DNA of 64,000 bases from CAVZAB01 sp963773155 (GTDB taxonomy: Bacteria; Pseudomonadota; Alphaproteobacteria; Rhizobiales; Beijerinckiaceae): assembly GCA_963773155.1 (NCBI GenBank), contig CAVZAB010000010.1, positions 1 to 64,000 on the forward strand. The letters are read 5' to 3'. The notes beneath the pieces are model-generated. The model did not search any database. It was not told the origin of the DNA and saw only the letters and a list, made by a program, of their open reading frames with translations. Every line of letters begins with the position of its first letter. Position 1 is the stretch's first letter. Shown here one piece after another: positions 26,394 to 36,916 of this stretch. A program made the position numbers and the translations under genes.

Positions 26394-28808
26394 TTAATAG
26401 AGACCGCCTGTTCCGGAGCCAACCGCGCGATCGGCATCGGGCGTAACCGAAGGCGCGTGCGAGGAATCGCCGATGACCGAATAGGAATCAGGCGGCGCCG
26501 TGCCTGGTTTGAAGGCTTCCAGAATCGTCCCATTGCCCGATGAACGCAGCCCGGTCCTCGGATCGATCGAAATCAGCTTGATGCCGGGCGGCACTCGGAA
26601 CGGCACGTCCGGTTTATCCTTGAGTTCAACCTTCATGAAATCGCGGAAAATCGGCGCGGTATAGAGGGCAGCCTGGGCCAGAATCGCCGAGCGAGCGCGG
26701 CCGATCGTAGCCCATGAACACGCCAACCGTCAGATCCGGGGAAAAGCCGACGAACCAGAGATCCTTGGCCTCATTGGTGGTTCCGGTCTTACCAGCCAGA
26801 TGTTTGCCGACTTCCTTGATCGCCTGGCCGGTGCCGCGCTGGATCACGCCCTCCATCATCGACGTGATCTGATAGGCGGTCAGCGGATCGAGCACCTGTT
26901 CGCGCTTGTCGATCAGTCGCGGCTCGTTCTGGTTGTCCCATTTGGTCGCGTCACAGCCCTGGCAGATGCGCTCGTCGTGGCGGTAGATTGTATGGCCCCA
27001 GCGGTCCTGGATCCGATCGACGAGGGTCGCCTTAATCCGCCGCCCGCCATTGGCGAGCATCGAATAGGCGGTCGACATTCTCATCAAGGTCGTCTCGCCC
27101 GAGCCGAGCGACATCGCCAGATAGGGCGGCAAGATCGTCGTAGATCCCGAAACGCTTCGCATATTCGGACGATCAGCGGCATGCCGACGTCCTTGGCGAG
27201 CCGCACGGTCATCTGGTTGATCGAGTGTTCGATGCCGTAGCGCAATGTGTGCGGACCACTTGATTTGCCTTCGAAATTCTCCGGCCGCCAGACGCCAAGG
27301 CCCGGGCCCTGATCGATCTCGATCGGCGCGTCGAGCACAACCGAGGAAGGCGTATAGCCGTTGTCGAGCGCGGTGGCATAGACGAAGGGCTTGAACGACG
27401 AGCCTGGCTGACGCAGCGCCTGGGTTGCGCGGTTGAACTCTGACTGGTCGAACGAGAAACCGCCGACCATCGCAAAGACCCGGCCGGTGAACGGATCCAT
27501 CGCCATAATGGCGCCGGAGACCTCCGGGATCTGGCGTAGACGGAACTGGCCCGGCCGGCCGTCGAGCGGTTCGACATAGACGACGTCGCCAGGTGTCAGT
27601 ACCTGCCTGACGTTGGTCTTGCGAGTCCAGCGGATACCGTCCGGCGAAACGATGCCGGTCTGCCGTTCGCGGCTAACCTCGCCCGATTTTTCCCGCCGCG
27701 GCTGCAGACCAATTCTGGCGCTGGCGTCCGACGAATCGATGACCACCGCCAGCTGCCAGGGCTGGACGTCGCCAAGCGCCGGCACGTCGGCCAGCGGGAG
27801 CCCCCAATCGGCGCCGAGATCGATCGAGCGAATCGCGCCGCGCCAGCCATGCGCCTCGTCATAACGGACGAGCCCGTCGACCAGCGACTTTCTGGCCAAG
27901 AGCTGCATAGTCGGGTTGAGGGTGGTGCGCACCGACAGCCCGCCCTCGTAAAGCTTTTTCTCACCGTAGCGCTCAAGAAGATCGCGCCGCACCTCCTCGG
28001 CGAAAAACCCGGCGACCAAGGAATTGGGCGACAGAACCCGCGGGTTGACGCCGAGCGGTTCGAGCTTGGCCTTTTCGCCGTCGGCGCGCGAGATATAGCC
28101 GTCTTCCACCATCCGACCAATGACGTAATTGCGCCGTTCGATCGCCGCCTGCGGATTGCGGAACGGATGGTAATTGTTTGGTCCTTTGGGCAGCGCCGCG
28201 AGATAGGCCGCTTCCGAAATCGTCAATTCGTGCACGGATTTGCCGTAATAATTGAGGGCCGCGGCGGCGATCCCGTAATTGCCCAGGCCAAAGAAGATCT
28301 CGTTCAAGTAGAGTTCGAGAATCTTTTCCTTCGAATAGGCGGCCTCGATTCGCAACGCCAGCAGCATCTCGCGGATCTTGCGTTCGAAACTGCGTTCGTT
28401 GCCGAGCAGGAAGTTCTTGGCGACTTGCTGGGTAATGGTCGAGGCACCCTGCGGCCGCTTGCCGCCCTCGACCAGAATGCGAACCGCCCGGATGATGCCT
28501 TCCGGATCGATACCGCTGTGGCTGTAAAAATTCTTGTCCTCGGCCGAGATGAAAGCCTGCTTGACAAGCGGCGGCACGGCGCTCGACGGCAAGTAGAGGC
28601 GGCGTTCGTGCGCATATTCGGCAAGCAGCGATCCGTCGGCGGCATGCACCCGGGTCATGACCGGCGGCTCGTAATTCTTCAACTGGGTATAGTCCGGCAA
28701 GTCCTGCTGATAGTGCCATACGACGGCACCAACGACCGTCGCACCAATCACGAAGACAATGGCGCCGGTCGCGAACAAGAAACCAAAAAAGCGGGCGATC
28801 AACCGCAT
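26394..28808 (-). CDS. mrcA: Penicillin-binding protein 1A (frameshifted three times)
   Basis: A bifunctional peptidoglycan glycosyltransferase/transpeptidase. After an N-terminal membrane anchor (residues 8-30) the GT51 domain shows EDKNFYSHSG, GASTITQQV and KILELYLNEIF. The transpeptidase domain has SxxK in GSSFKPF, SxN in EHSINQM and KTGTT in LAGKTGTTN. Three +1 insertions break the frame: an extra C near 27167-27168, an extra T near 27131-27132 and an extra C near 26675-26677. Correcting them gives one frame of 804 codons ending in GTGGLY at 26394. It follows the amidase gene in the same direction. Confidence 0.92.
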
Positions 28809-29109
28809 GGAATCTGGCCTTCAATCTGCACAGCCGCACCGACTTGGCCGCAGCGGCCGTTCTGCTCTATCCCGTCCTGCCACCCTGCATCCAAACCGGC
28901 GGCCGACCGCATGGCGGCTTTTGGCCTGCCGTCCCGGCGCCCCCTATCTAGGGGCCTTCTGTCTCGGCGCATCCGTTCTGCCCATCCTGTCACGACTGGC
29001 TCATACCGCATGGGTGCAGCGGCGGCTAGGGCGGCTGCTACCACTTGTCTACTGCGGACACTTTGTGGTCAATCTGCGGCAGGATTGCAAGCCGGCCGGC
29101 CGGGCGCGG
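28809..29109. other. Intergenic region between amidase and mrcA
   Basis: About 300 bases with no convincing gene. A small hairpin, CCCCTATCTAGGGG, lies near 28942-28955. No promoter could be assigned, although the gap would have to hold the mrcA promoter if it is not read through from the amidase gene. Confidence 0.5.
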
Positions 29110-30531
29110 TCACTGTGTCTGTGGCGCTACGGAACCGCGCAGTTTCAAGGCTGGCGCCGGCATAAGCCGCGCCCCGCCCAGGGCGGATTCGATCTTGTTC
29201 GGCGGCAAGCTGCCGGTCGCCAACGAATCGGCCCGCCCGTTGCCGCCCGGATCCCCGTCGTCGGTCGGGCCCGACACCCGGGGGCTGAAGAAATTGTCGA
29301 TCGCCAGCGCCACCGACGCGGTCGTCTTGTCGCGCCACTCGGTCGATTGCAGGGTCTGGGCATCCTTCTGACTGGACAAATAGCCAAGTTCGATAAGGAC
29401 GGATGGGAAATCGGGTGCCCGTAGGACCTTGAAGCCGGCCGAGCGCTGCGGGTTCTTGTTCAATTTCACCGAAGCCTTGAGATAATTAACCAGGGTGCGC
29501 GAGAACAAATGACTGTAGGTTCGAGTCTCGCGGCGGGTCAGGTCGAACAATATGTCTGAGACGTCGCTGCTGTCGGCCTCCGAAGGCAGGCCGGCGACAG
29601 CGTCGGCGGCATTTTCTTTTTCCGCCACCCGGGCCGCCTCCGCATCCGAAGCCCGTTCGGCGAGGGTGTAGACGGTGGCGCCGTTGACATCGCCGCTCTC
29701 GGCGAGCGTGTCGGCATGGATGGAAACGAACAGCTGGGCGCCGGCCTCGCGTGCTAGCCTAACCCGGTCCTTGAGCGCCACGAACACATCACTTTCGCGG
29801 GTCATAACGACCCGGTATTGGCCACTCGATTCGAGTCTACGGCGTAGCATCTGAGCAAATTCGAAGACAACGGACTTTTCGACCGCACCGTCGACACCGT
29901 TGGCGCCGCCATCAATGCCGCCATGCCCCGGATCAAGCACGATGACCGGTTTTGCGGAAGCGGGTGCTTCGGCCCGCCGGGCGGCGATGACCGGCGGCTT
30001 TTCCGGCTGCAGCTGAACGACCTGGGTGCGAAACGTCGCCGCATCGCTCGCCGCCAAGTCAATGACGAGCCGCCTGCCGCCGCCCTCACCTGGCGCAATG
30101 GCGGCCCGCTCAATCCGCGCCGGGCCGGCAAGATCGACGACAAGTCGCGATTTTCCGAGCGCGAATAGGCCGAATCGGACTGCTTTGACAAGGCCGCCGG
30201 CCGCCGCATTGGCGAGCGACTTGGCGAACTGGGGATCGGCTTGGAACAGATTGTCGGGCAAGTCGACGATCGCCCGTTCGGGATCGGCGAGAAGATAGGC
30301 GGCAACTTCGCCATCCCCGGTGACAGCGACGCTGAGCCGGGTCAGGCCGCCGACCTGTTCGATCTGTGCACCAGCGGGCGGCGCGGCGGCCAGCGCGACA
30401 GGCCGCGCCCCCGGCTTTTGCCGCTCGCCGCCCAGCCCGGGGCTAGCTGCGGCCAGCCCCAGAAGGAGCCAAGCCAGAGACGATTTTGCCTGCTTTGTTA
30501 GAACTTTAGGCAAGTAGACGGCCTCGCGCAC
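29110..30531 (-). CDS. amiC: N-acetylmuramoyl-L-alanine amidase (AMIN + Amidase_3)
   Basis: A periplasmic zinc amidase that splits septal peptidoglycan. The secretion signal (KSSLAWLLLGLAAAS), an AMIN domain that binds the wall, and a C-terminal Amidase_3 domain are in order. Zinc ligands are visible in DPGHGG, the following glutamate in AVEKSV and SIHAD; the catalytic glutamate is in LIELGYLS. The frame opens at 30819, but the signal peptide begins much later; GTG at 30531 fits best and gives 473 residues. The exact start is uncertain. It lies directly upstream of mrcA, a functional pairing. Confidence 0.9.
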   Translation of the reverse strand: MREAVYLPKVLTKQAKSSLAWLLLGLAAASPGLGGERQKPGARPVALAAAPPAGAQIEQVGGLTRLSVAVTGDGEVAAYLLADPERAIVDLPDNLFQADPQFAKSLANAAAGGLVKAVRFGLFALGKSRLVVDLAGPARIERAAIAPGEGGGRRLVIDLAASDAATFRTQVVQLQPEKPPVIAARRAEAPASAKPVIVLDPGHGGIDGGANGVDGAVEKSVVFEFAQMLRRRLESSGQYRVVMTRESDVFVALKDRVRLAREAGAQLFVSIHADTLAESGDVNGATVYTLAERASDAEAARVAEKENAADAVAGLPSEADSSDVSDILFDLTRRETRTYSHLFSRTLVNYLKASVKLNKNPQRSAGFKVLRAPDFPSVLIELGYLSSQKDAQTLQSTEWRDKTTASVALAIDNFFSPRVSGPTDDGDPGGNGRADSLATGSLPPNKIESALGGARLMPAPALKLRGSVAPQTQ

Positions 30532-31221
30532 CAAATTGCTGCTGCGACCATAGCGCAGAAGCCCCGGGCTTAGCCAGCGACCCGGCCCCAGCCGCTCTTT
30601 TAGACCCCTATGGTTAAGGCCGGGTAACCAAGCCGGCCAGTCGGCTTGCCGCCAATTTTGCAAAACTTGCCAAACCCAGCCTCCAGGCCTTATGAAGACA
30701 TTAGCTTCTGTCTGGCTTGGATAGTGGAGGAGGCAAGCGGCGCCTGGGTTTTTGGCGGGGGTGGGTTTTTCGCCACCGGACCGCCTCTCTCGAACGAGGG
30801 TTTCGCGGGGCCCGGGCATTCGGCGACTTCCCGCCGGCTTGGTGCAGCCGGATCAAGCCGGAATGAGGCTATGCGGTGGTCTTGGGCGCCGCCAGTTCAG
30901 GCATAGCTCAAGTAAGAGATAGAACACGTATGGTCAGCCCGATCGAGGCGCAATTGCAGCCGCACCGGCCATTCCAAGCAGGAATTTTGCCAGATCTCTG
31001 GGCCTGTCTGGCGGGCGGCGGCCCGATCCGGCCGGACACCGGCCACCGTTTCGCCGGCCAGGGTACACCTTGGCCTGGCGCCGATCTGCATCGCTGTTTC
31101 CTTTTTCACATCACAGACAGGGTGCGTGAGCCAAATCGCCGCCCAGCGCCGCAATTCACGCCGATGGGCGTTGGATTAGCGCCGCGGCCTGCTCGCGCTG
31201 CCGTGTCCAAAAGAGTTCACC
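30532..31221. other. Divergent intergenic region between amidase and rne
   Basis: About 690 bases with no supported gene. It must contain the promoters of the leftward amidase gene and the rightward rne gene. Visible elements are a 10-bp palindrome TTTTGCAAAA at 30656-30665 and several GC-rich repeats (GGCCGG, GCCGGCC). The part next to rne is presumably its 5' leader, which in enterobacteria is the target of RNase E autoregulation. I see no certain -35/-10 pair. Confidence 0.4.
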
Positions 31222-33939
31222 ATGGCCAACAAAATGCTAATCGACACGTCCCATCCGGAAGAGACCCGGGTGGTAGTCTTGCGGGGCAACCGGGTCGAAG
31301 AATTCGACTTTGAATCCGCCAGCAAGAAGCAATTACGCGGCAATATCTATCTCGCCAAAATTACTCGAGTCGAACCGTCCCTGCAGGCGGCATTCATCGA
31401 TTACGGCGGCAACCGACACGGCTTCCTCGCCTTTTCGGAAATCCATCCGGACTATTACCAAATCCCGGTTGCCGATCGCCAGGCGCTGTTGGAAGAGGAG
31501 GCCCGGGCTCAGCTCGAAGAAGACGACGAGGAGGGCCGCTCGCCGCGACGCAGCCGTCGGCGACGCGGCCCGAACGCCGAAAAGCGCCACGCCGCCCGCG
31601 ACGAGACCCTGAGCGAGGCGATAGCGCTAGAGGGCGAACCCGCCGAGGCGACGCCGCTCGGTGGGCCGCATGACGGTCTGATCAATCTTCACGAACACGC
31701 GGTCGAGCATCTGACGGACGAGGGGGTCGCCTCCGGCGGGTCAACCGAAGCTCCGGCCCACCAAGAGGCCCAGGCGGCGGCGCAACCGGCAGCCGCTGAC
31801 GAGGCCGAGCACGAGGCCCGCCACGATAGCGACGTCGCCAACGACGACCGGTCCAGCGACGACAGCTTTGCCGGCGAGGAAATCACCACGCTTGGCGGCG
31901 GCGACGAAGATGTCGTATCGCGGCGGAGCGGCGAGCGCGAACAGGGCCGCCGGTTCTCGCGCGGCGAGCGGCCGGAAGAGAGTGACGACGAGGTCGTCGA
32001 GCAGATCGGCGGTGACGCCATGGAGGAAGTGCCGAACCGCATGCCGCGCTTGCGGCGTCAGTACAAGATCCAGGAAGTGATCAAGCGGCGGCAGGTCCTG
32101 CTGGTCCAGGTGGTCAAGGAGGAGCGCGGCAATAAGGGGGCGGCGCTCACGACCTATCTGTCGCTTGCCGGACGCTATTCGGTACTCATGCCCAATACGG
32201 CGCGCGGCGGCGGCATTTCACGCAAGATCACGACGCCGACCGACCGTAAAAGGCTAAAGGCCATCGCCGGCGAACTCGAGGTTCCCGAAGGCATGGGGGT
32301 CATTCTGCGCACCGCCGGAGCGGCCCGCACCAAAGCCGAAATCAAACGCGATTTCGAATATTTGCTGCGGATGTGGGAGACCGTCCGCGAACTGACCCTG
32401 AAATCGACCGCCGCCGCCCTTGTCTACGAGGAAGGCTCGCTGATCAAGCGGGCGATCCGCGATCTCTACAACAAGGACATCGACGAGGTCATCGTCGCCG
32501 GCGACGAGGGCTATCGCGAGGCCAAGGACTTCATGCGCTTGTTGATGCCAAGCCATGCCAAGAACGTGAAACCCTATCGCGACGCCCAGCCGATCTTCGC
32601 CAAGGCCGGCGCCGAAGCGCAGCTCGACGCCATGTTCTCCAACCAGGTCACCCTGAAGTCGGGCGGCTATATCGTCATCAACCAGACCGAGGCGCTGGTC
32701 GCAATCGACGTCAATTCTGGCCGTTCGACGCGCGAACACAATATCGAGGATACCGCGCTGCGCACCAATCTGGAGGCCGCCGACGAAATCGCCCGGCAAT
32801 TGCGCTTACGCGATCTCGCCGGCCTGATCGTGGTCGATTTCATCGACATGGAGGAAGGCCGCAACAATCGGGCCGTCGAACGGCGGATCAAGGATGCACT
32901 GAAAAATGACCGGGCTCGAATCCAGGTCGGGCGGATCTCGCATTTCGGCCTCCTTGAAATGTCGCGCCAGAGAATCCGCACCGGCGTGCTTGAGGGCTCG
33001 ACCATCCCCTGTCCGCATTGCGCCGGCGCCGGCATGGTACGCTCGACCGCTTCGATCGCGTTGCATGTGCTGCGGGTGCTCGAGGACGCGCTGATCAAGA
33101 ATGCCGCCTACAACATGACAGTGCGGACCCGTTCAATTGTCGCCCTCTACATTCTCAATCAGAAGCGGCCCAACCTGCAGGAGCTTGAACGCAGATTCGG
33201 GGTAAGCCTCACCGTTGCTGCCGATGACAGCCTGACTGGCACGACTTATCACGCGCTTGAGCGGGGTGAATTGGCGCATGCGACGCCGCTGGAGCGACCT
33301 GCCGTCGAGCCGCCGCCGGAACTCGATGCGATCGAGGCCGAGGACGCGCCCGAGGTGGAGGACGAAGAAATCCTCACCCCGCCGACGCGGCCACCGCATC
33401 GCGGCGAGGCGCGCCCGCCCCGTCCGGCACCCCTGGCAGCCCCGCCAAATGGCGAACGGCCGGGCGGCGAGGAAGGCGGCGACAGCGACGGACGCAGACG
33501 GCGGCGCCGGCGCCGCCGGCGCGGGCGTGGCGGCGAGCGCGAAGGGCCGCCAATTAGTGCCAATGCACCGCAGCCCTCCGATGCCGCACTGGCGGTCATG
33601 GCAACGATCGGCGGTCACTTGCCGGAGGGTGCGCGAGAGTTGACCGAGCCGGCCATCGCCCGCTTCCCCGCACCGAGCCCAAACCGCGAGGCGGAAGCGC
33701 CGGCGGCGTCGCGCGAAACGGATCTGCTGGTGCCTCGCGAACCCGACCCGGTGCCCCGCCAGTCTGCGGCGCCGCTAGCCGAGACGCGGATCGCTGATCT
33801 TGCCCGGCTGCGGCCGGACGGCGAACGCCAGCCCGTGGCGCCTCAGGCGCCGCCGGAAAGCCCGGTCGAATCCGAATCGGATCGTCCCAAACGGACCGGC
33901 TGGTGGGCACGGGCCAAACAGACGTTCGGCGGAGATTAG
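31222..33939 (+). CDS. rne: Ribonuclease E
   Basis: The main mRNA-decay and rRNA-processing endonuclease, 905 residues. An S1 domain (YLAKITRVEPSLQAAFIDYG) is split by a highly acidic, low-complexity insertion at about residues 92-271, then resumes at RRQYKIQEV. The catalytic DNase I-like region has the metal-binding aspartates in AIDVNSG (about 497) and VDFIDMEEGR (about 537). The zinc-link CPHC is near 596. The C-terminal 300 residues are disordered, with an arginine-rich RNA-binding block near residues 755-772, and end in GWWARAKQTFGGD. AAGAG precedes the ATG. The S1 insertion is a known alphaproteobacterial feature. Confidence 0.96.
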   Translation: MANKMLIDTSHPEETRVVVLRGNRVEEFDFESASKKQLRGNIYLAKITRVEPSLQAAFIDYGGNRHGFLAFSEIHPDYYQIPVADRQALLEEEARAQLEEDDEEGRSPRRSRRRRGPNAEKRHAARDETLSEAIALEGEPAEATPLGGPHDGLINLHEHAVEHLTDEGVASGGSTEAPAHQEAQAAAQPAAADEAEHEARHDSDVANDDRSSDDSFAGEEITTLGGGDEDVVSRRSGEREQGRRFSRGERPEESDDEVVEQIGGDAMEEVPNRMPRLRRQYKIQEVIKRRQVLLVQVVKEERGNKGAALTTYLSLAGRYSVLMPNTARGGGISRKITTPTDRKRLKAIAGELEVPEGMGVILRTAGAARTKAEIKRDFEYLLRMWETVRELTLKSTAAALVYEEGSLIKRAIRDLYNKDIDEVIVAGDEGYREAKDFMRLLMPSHAKNVKPYRDAQPIFAKAGAEAQLDAMFSNQVTLKSGGYIVINQTEALVAIDVNSGRSTREHNIEDTALRTNLEAADEIARQLRLRDLAGLIVVDFIDMEEGRNNRAVERRIKDALKNDRARIQVGRISHFGLLEMSRQRIRTGVLEGSTIPCPHCAGAGMVRSTASIALHVLRVLEDALIKNAAYNMTVRTRSIVALYILNQKRPNLQELERRFGVSLTVAADDSLTGTTYHALERGELAHATPLERPAVEPPPELDAIEAEDAPEVEDEEILTPPTRPPHRGEARPPRPAPLAAPPNGERPGGEEGGDSDGRRRRRRRRRRGRGGEREGPPISANAPQPSDAALAVMATIGGHLPEGARELTEPAIARFPAPSPNREAEAPAASRETDLLVPREPDPVPRQSAAPLAETRIADLARLRPDGERQPVAPQAPPESPVESESDRPKRTGWWARAKQTFGGD

Positions 33940-34003
33940 GCCTTCGGCAAAATCGGCTCATTCCACCTCGGCCGACGGGCCGGCGGACGGGAGGCAGGAT
34001 GTG

Positions 34004-35419
34004 ATGGTGTCATTGTCCCATTGCAACCCGCACAAGTTGGCGTGGTTGGCCTGCCGCGGCCTTGCCCTGCTGCTCGGCGGCCTGTTGGCGAACGGGCCCG
34101 CCCTCGCCCAATCGGAGAAGCCAAGCGGCGGACCCGAGGTCATCCGCGACGCGGAAATCGAGCAATTGATGCGCGATTACACCGCGCCGATCTTTCGGGC
34201 CGCCGGCATCAACGGCAATGCCGCCAAGGTAATCCTGGTCGGCGATCGCAGCTTCAACGCCTTTGTCGCCAACGGTCAGAAAATCTTCATCAATGTTGGT
34301 GCGCTGATGGAGTCGAAGACACCAAACGAGGTCATCGGCGTGCTCGCCCACGAGAGTGGCCACATCGCCGGCGGCCATCTGACCCGGCAACGCCAGGAAC
34401 TGGCGCGGGCCCAGATCATGGCGGTCGCCGGCATGCTGATGGGCGCCGCCGCCATGGTCGGCCAATCGGCGAGCAAGGGGCGAATCGGTTCCGATCCGGC
34501 CGGCGCGATGGGTGCGATTTTGGGGCCGCAGGAACTGGCGCGCCGCTCTCTGCTTTCCTATCAGCGCGGTGAAGAGCAGGCGGCCGACCGCGCCGCGGTC
34601 AATTATCTGAACGCCACCGGGCAATCGGCCAAGGGCATGCTGACCGTTTTTCAGCGCTTTGCCAATGATTCCCTGTTTTCCTCCTCAACTATCGACCCCT
34701 ATCTGATCACCCACCCGATGCCGACCGAGCGCATCGCCAATCTGGAGACGATCGCCAAGCAAAGCCCCTATTTCGAGGCCAAGGACCCGCCGCCCTTGCA
34801 GGCCCGCCACGACTTGATGCGGGCCAAGCTGCACGGCTTCCTCGGCTCGCCGTCAGAGATCGGCCGCCGCTACCCGCTCCAGGACACCTCGCTTGCTGCC
34901 CGCTATGCGCGGGCGATTGCCGCCTACCGCTACGGCCGCATCGATGACGCCCAAACGCAGATCGACAGCCTGATCGCGGCCCAACCAAACAATGCCTTTT
35001 TCTGGGAACTTAAAGGTCAAGCCCTGCTTGAAGGCGGCCGCGCCACCCAGGCGATCGCGCCGCTGCGCAAGGCGGTGGCGTTCGCACCCGCGGCTACCCC
35101 GATCCAGGTGCTGCTCGGCCGGGCTCTGGTTGCGAGCGACGGCCCGGGTCAAGCCGAAGAGGCGATCAACGTCCTGACCAAGGCGACCCAGCACGACGAG
35201 GATTCCGCCGAGGCGTTCCGCTTTCTTTCGATGGCTTATGATCGCAAGGGTGACCAGGCGAAAGCCCAGCTAGCGGCAGCGCAGGGCTTTTTTGTCGAAG
35301 GTCAATATGTCGAAGCGAGAACCCAAGCCGACCGAGCCCAGCGGCAGTTCAAGGCGGGCTCGCCGGGTTGGCTAAAAGCGGACGACATTTTGAACTACCG
35401 GCCGCCCAAATTCGACTAG
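34004..35419 (+). CDS. Periplasmic M48 metalloprotease with TPR repeats (BepA-like)
   Basis: A 471-residue exported zinc protease resembling BepA/YfgC, which checks outer-membrane protein assembly. A signal peptide (about residues 1-34) is followed by the M48 domain with HESGH near residue 116 and the third ligand glutamate in GEEQAAD, then C-terminal tetratricopeptide repeats. The frame extends back to 33800 inside rne, but ATG 34004, preceded by GGGAGG, starts right at the signal peptide. It lies 64 bases after rne. Confidence 0.9.
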   Translation: MVSLSHCNPHKLAWLACRGLALLLGGLLANGPALAQSEKPSGGPEVIRDAEIEQLMRDYTAPIFRAAGINGNAAKVILVGDRSFNAFVANGQKIFINVGALMESKTPNEVIGVLAHESGHIAGGHLTRQRQELARAQIMAVAGMLMGAAAMVGQSASKGRIGSDPAGAMGAILGPQELARRSLLSYQRGEEQAADRAAVNYLNATGQSAKGMLTVFQRFANDSLFSSSTIDPYLITHPMPTERIANLETIAKQSPYFEAKDPPPLQARHDLMRAKLHGFLGSPSEIGRRYPLQDTSLAARYARAIAAYRYGRIDDAQTQIDSLIAAQPNNAFFWELKGQALLEGGRATQAIAPLRKAVAFAPAATPIQVLLGRALVASDGPGQAEEAINVLTKATQHDEDSAEAFRFLSMAYDRKGDQAKAQLAAAQGFFVEGQYVEARTQADRAQRQFKAGSPGWLKADDILNYRPPKFD

Positions 35420-35545
35420 GCAGCCGGCCGGCCCGCTAGCAGGAATGTGAAAGAAAGAGCGACGCTGCCATTCGACGTCAACCGCGGTTTGGGCTAGAAG
35501 GTTGCTCAATCCGGCGGCCCCGCCAAGAAGTTCCAGGAGAAGACG

Positions 35546-36331
35546 ATGTCTGCTTTGCGCCCGATCCTTATTGCTTGTGCCGCCGCCGCGATCGGGTTTG
35601 GCGGTCTTTGCCCACCGGTAAAGGCCGCCGAATTCTCGCCCGGCCAGACCAGCGAGATCGAGGCGATCGTCAAGGACTACCTGGTCAAGAACCCGGAAAT
35701 CCTGCGCGATGCTATGGCAGCGCTAGAGCGTAAGCAGAAAGATGAAGAGGTCGCGACGCGGGCAAAGGTGGTCAGCGACAACGCCACCCTTCTGTTTAAT
35801 TCGGTCAACCAGGCCAATGTCGGCAATGCCAAGGGCAAGATCACGATTGTCGAGTTCTTCGATTACAATTGCGGCTATTGCAAACGGACCGTCGAGGACA
35901 TGGCCAAGCTAATGAAGAGCGAGCCGGATCTGCGGGTGGTTCTCAAAGACTTCCCGGTGCTCGGGCCAGGCTCGGTCGAGGCCGCGAAAATCGCCACGGC
36001 GCTGCGCAATCAGTTCAAGGGCGACAAGTTCTGGGAATACCACCAGCGCTTGTTCGCCATGCCGCATCCGCGCGAAGGCGTCGGCAAGGCCCAGGCGCTC
36101 GCCGTCGCCAAGGAACTTGGTGCCGACATGGATCGGCTGGAAAAGGACGCCGAGGCGGCCGATACCCGCAAGGGCATTGAGGAGACGATGCAGCTGGCCA
36201 ATTCGCTGTCGCTCAGCGGAACGCCCTCCTTCGTGGTCGGCTCGGACGTCGTCGTCGGCGCTGTCGGCTATGACGAGCTCAAGAACAAGATCGGCAACGT
36301 CCGCAAATGCGGCAAGGCCGTCTGTTCCTGA
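35546..36331 (+). CDS. DsbA-family thiol oxidoreductase
   Basis: A 261-residue secreted thioredoxin-fold protein. A signal peptide ends near AEF (about residue 28). An N-terminal helical extension (residues 30-85, IEAIVKDYLVKNPEIL) precedes the thioredoxin fold, as in BdbD/ScsC-like proteins. The active site is CGYC near residues 108-111 and the cis-proline loop reads GTPSFVVG. It probably oxidises or isomerises disulfides in the periplasm. Two more cysteines lie at the C-terminus (KCGKAVCS). AGGAG precedes the ATG. Confidence 0.92.
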   Translation: MSALRPILIACAAAAIGFGGLCPPVKAAEFSPGQTSEIEAIVKDYLVKNPEILRDAMAALERKQKDEEVATRAKVVSDNATLLFNSVNQANVGNAKGKITIVEFFDYNCGYCKRTVEDMAKLMKSEPDLRVVLKDFPVLGPGSVEAAKIATALRNQFKGDKFWEYHQRLFAMPHPREGVGKAQALAVAKELGADMDRLEKDAEAADTRKGIEETMQLANSLSLSGTPSFVVGSDVVVGAVGYDELKNKIGNVRKCGKAVCS

Positions 36332-36368
36332 TCGGGCAGCCCAGCGTCCACAAACAAACGGGCCGGCC

Positions 36369-36390
36369 AGCGGCAGCGCCGCTTTCTTTG
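36369..36390 (+). terminator. Probable terminator after the DsbA-like gene
   Basis: AGCGGC and GCCGCT form a six-bp stem around an AGC loop, followed by TTCTTT. The T tract is short and interrupted, so the call is moderate. It sits between the DsbA-like gene and aroQ. Confidence 0.5.
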
Positions 36391-36449
36391 CTCAGTGCGC
36401 CACGCTATGAGGGTAGACCGGCGATGATCGCGGCCGGCACGGGTGGCGC

Positions 36450-36888
36450 ATGAAACCGGTCTATGTTCTCAACGGACCCAACCTCAATCTGCTCGGCCGG
36501 CGCGAACCGGCCACCTATGGTCACGTAACTTTGGCTGAAATCGAGACCGAAATGGGCAAGGCGGCCACCGCGGCTGGTTTCGAGCTGATTTTCCGCCAAT
36601 CAAACCAGGAAGGCGATCTCGTCGACTGGATTCACGAGGCCGGGACTTCGCGGGGCGCCGGTCATTCTCAATGCGGGGGCCTACACCCACACGTCGATCG
36701 CCCTGCAAGACGCCATCCGCGCCGCCGATGCCCATGTCATCGAAGTCCATCTGAGCAATGTTCACGCCCGCGAAGCCTTCCGCCATCACTCCTTCATCTC
36801 GGCCGTCGCGCAGGGTATCATCGCCGGATTCGGGGCCCGTTCCTATCTCCTGGCGCTCGACGCGCTGGCGAGCTACTCGCCGCGATGA
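36450..36888 (+). CDS. aroQ: 3-dehydroquinate dehydratase type II (frameshifted)
   Basis: Third enzyme of the shikimate pathway. The N-terminal part shows NGPNLNLLG and RQSNQEGDLVDWIHEA, with the lid arginine and substrate contacts. The frame breaks in the G run at 36652-36655; removing one G yields EAGTSRAPVILNAGAY, and the rest (THTSIAL, EVHLSN, FRHHSFIS) is standard up to the stop at 36886-36888. Corrected length is 145 residues, normal for the dodecameric enzyme. It is followed 28 bases later by accB; the aroQ-accB-accC order is common in alphaproteobacteria. Confidence 0.93.
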
Positions 36889-36916
36889 ACCGGCGCCCAT
36901 CCGCAGAGAGGGCCGC

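Noticed and set aside
36600..36660. Two deletions instead of one insertion in aroQ
   Set aside because: Two -1 events could also restore homology, but a single +1 gives exactly the family length and fits the other lesions.
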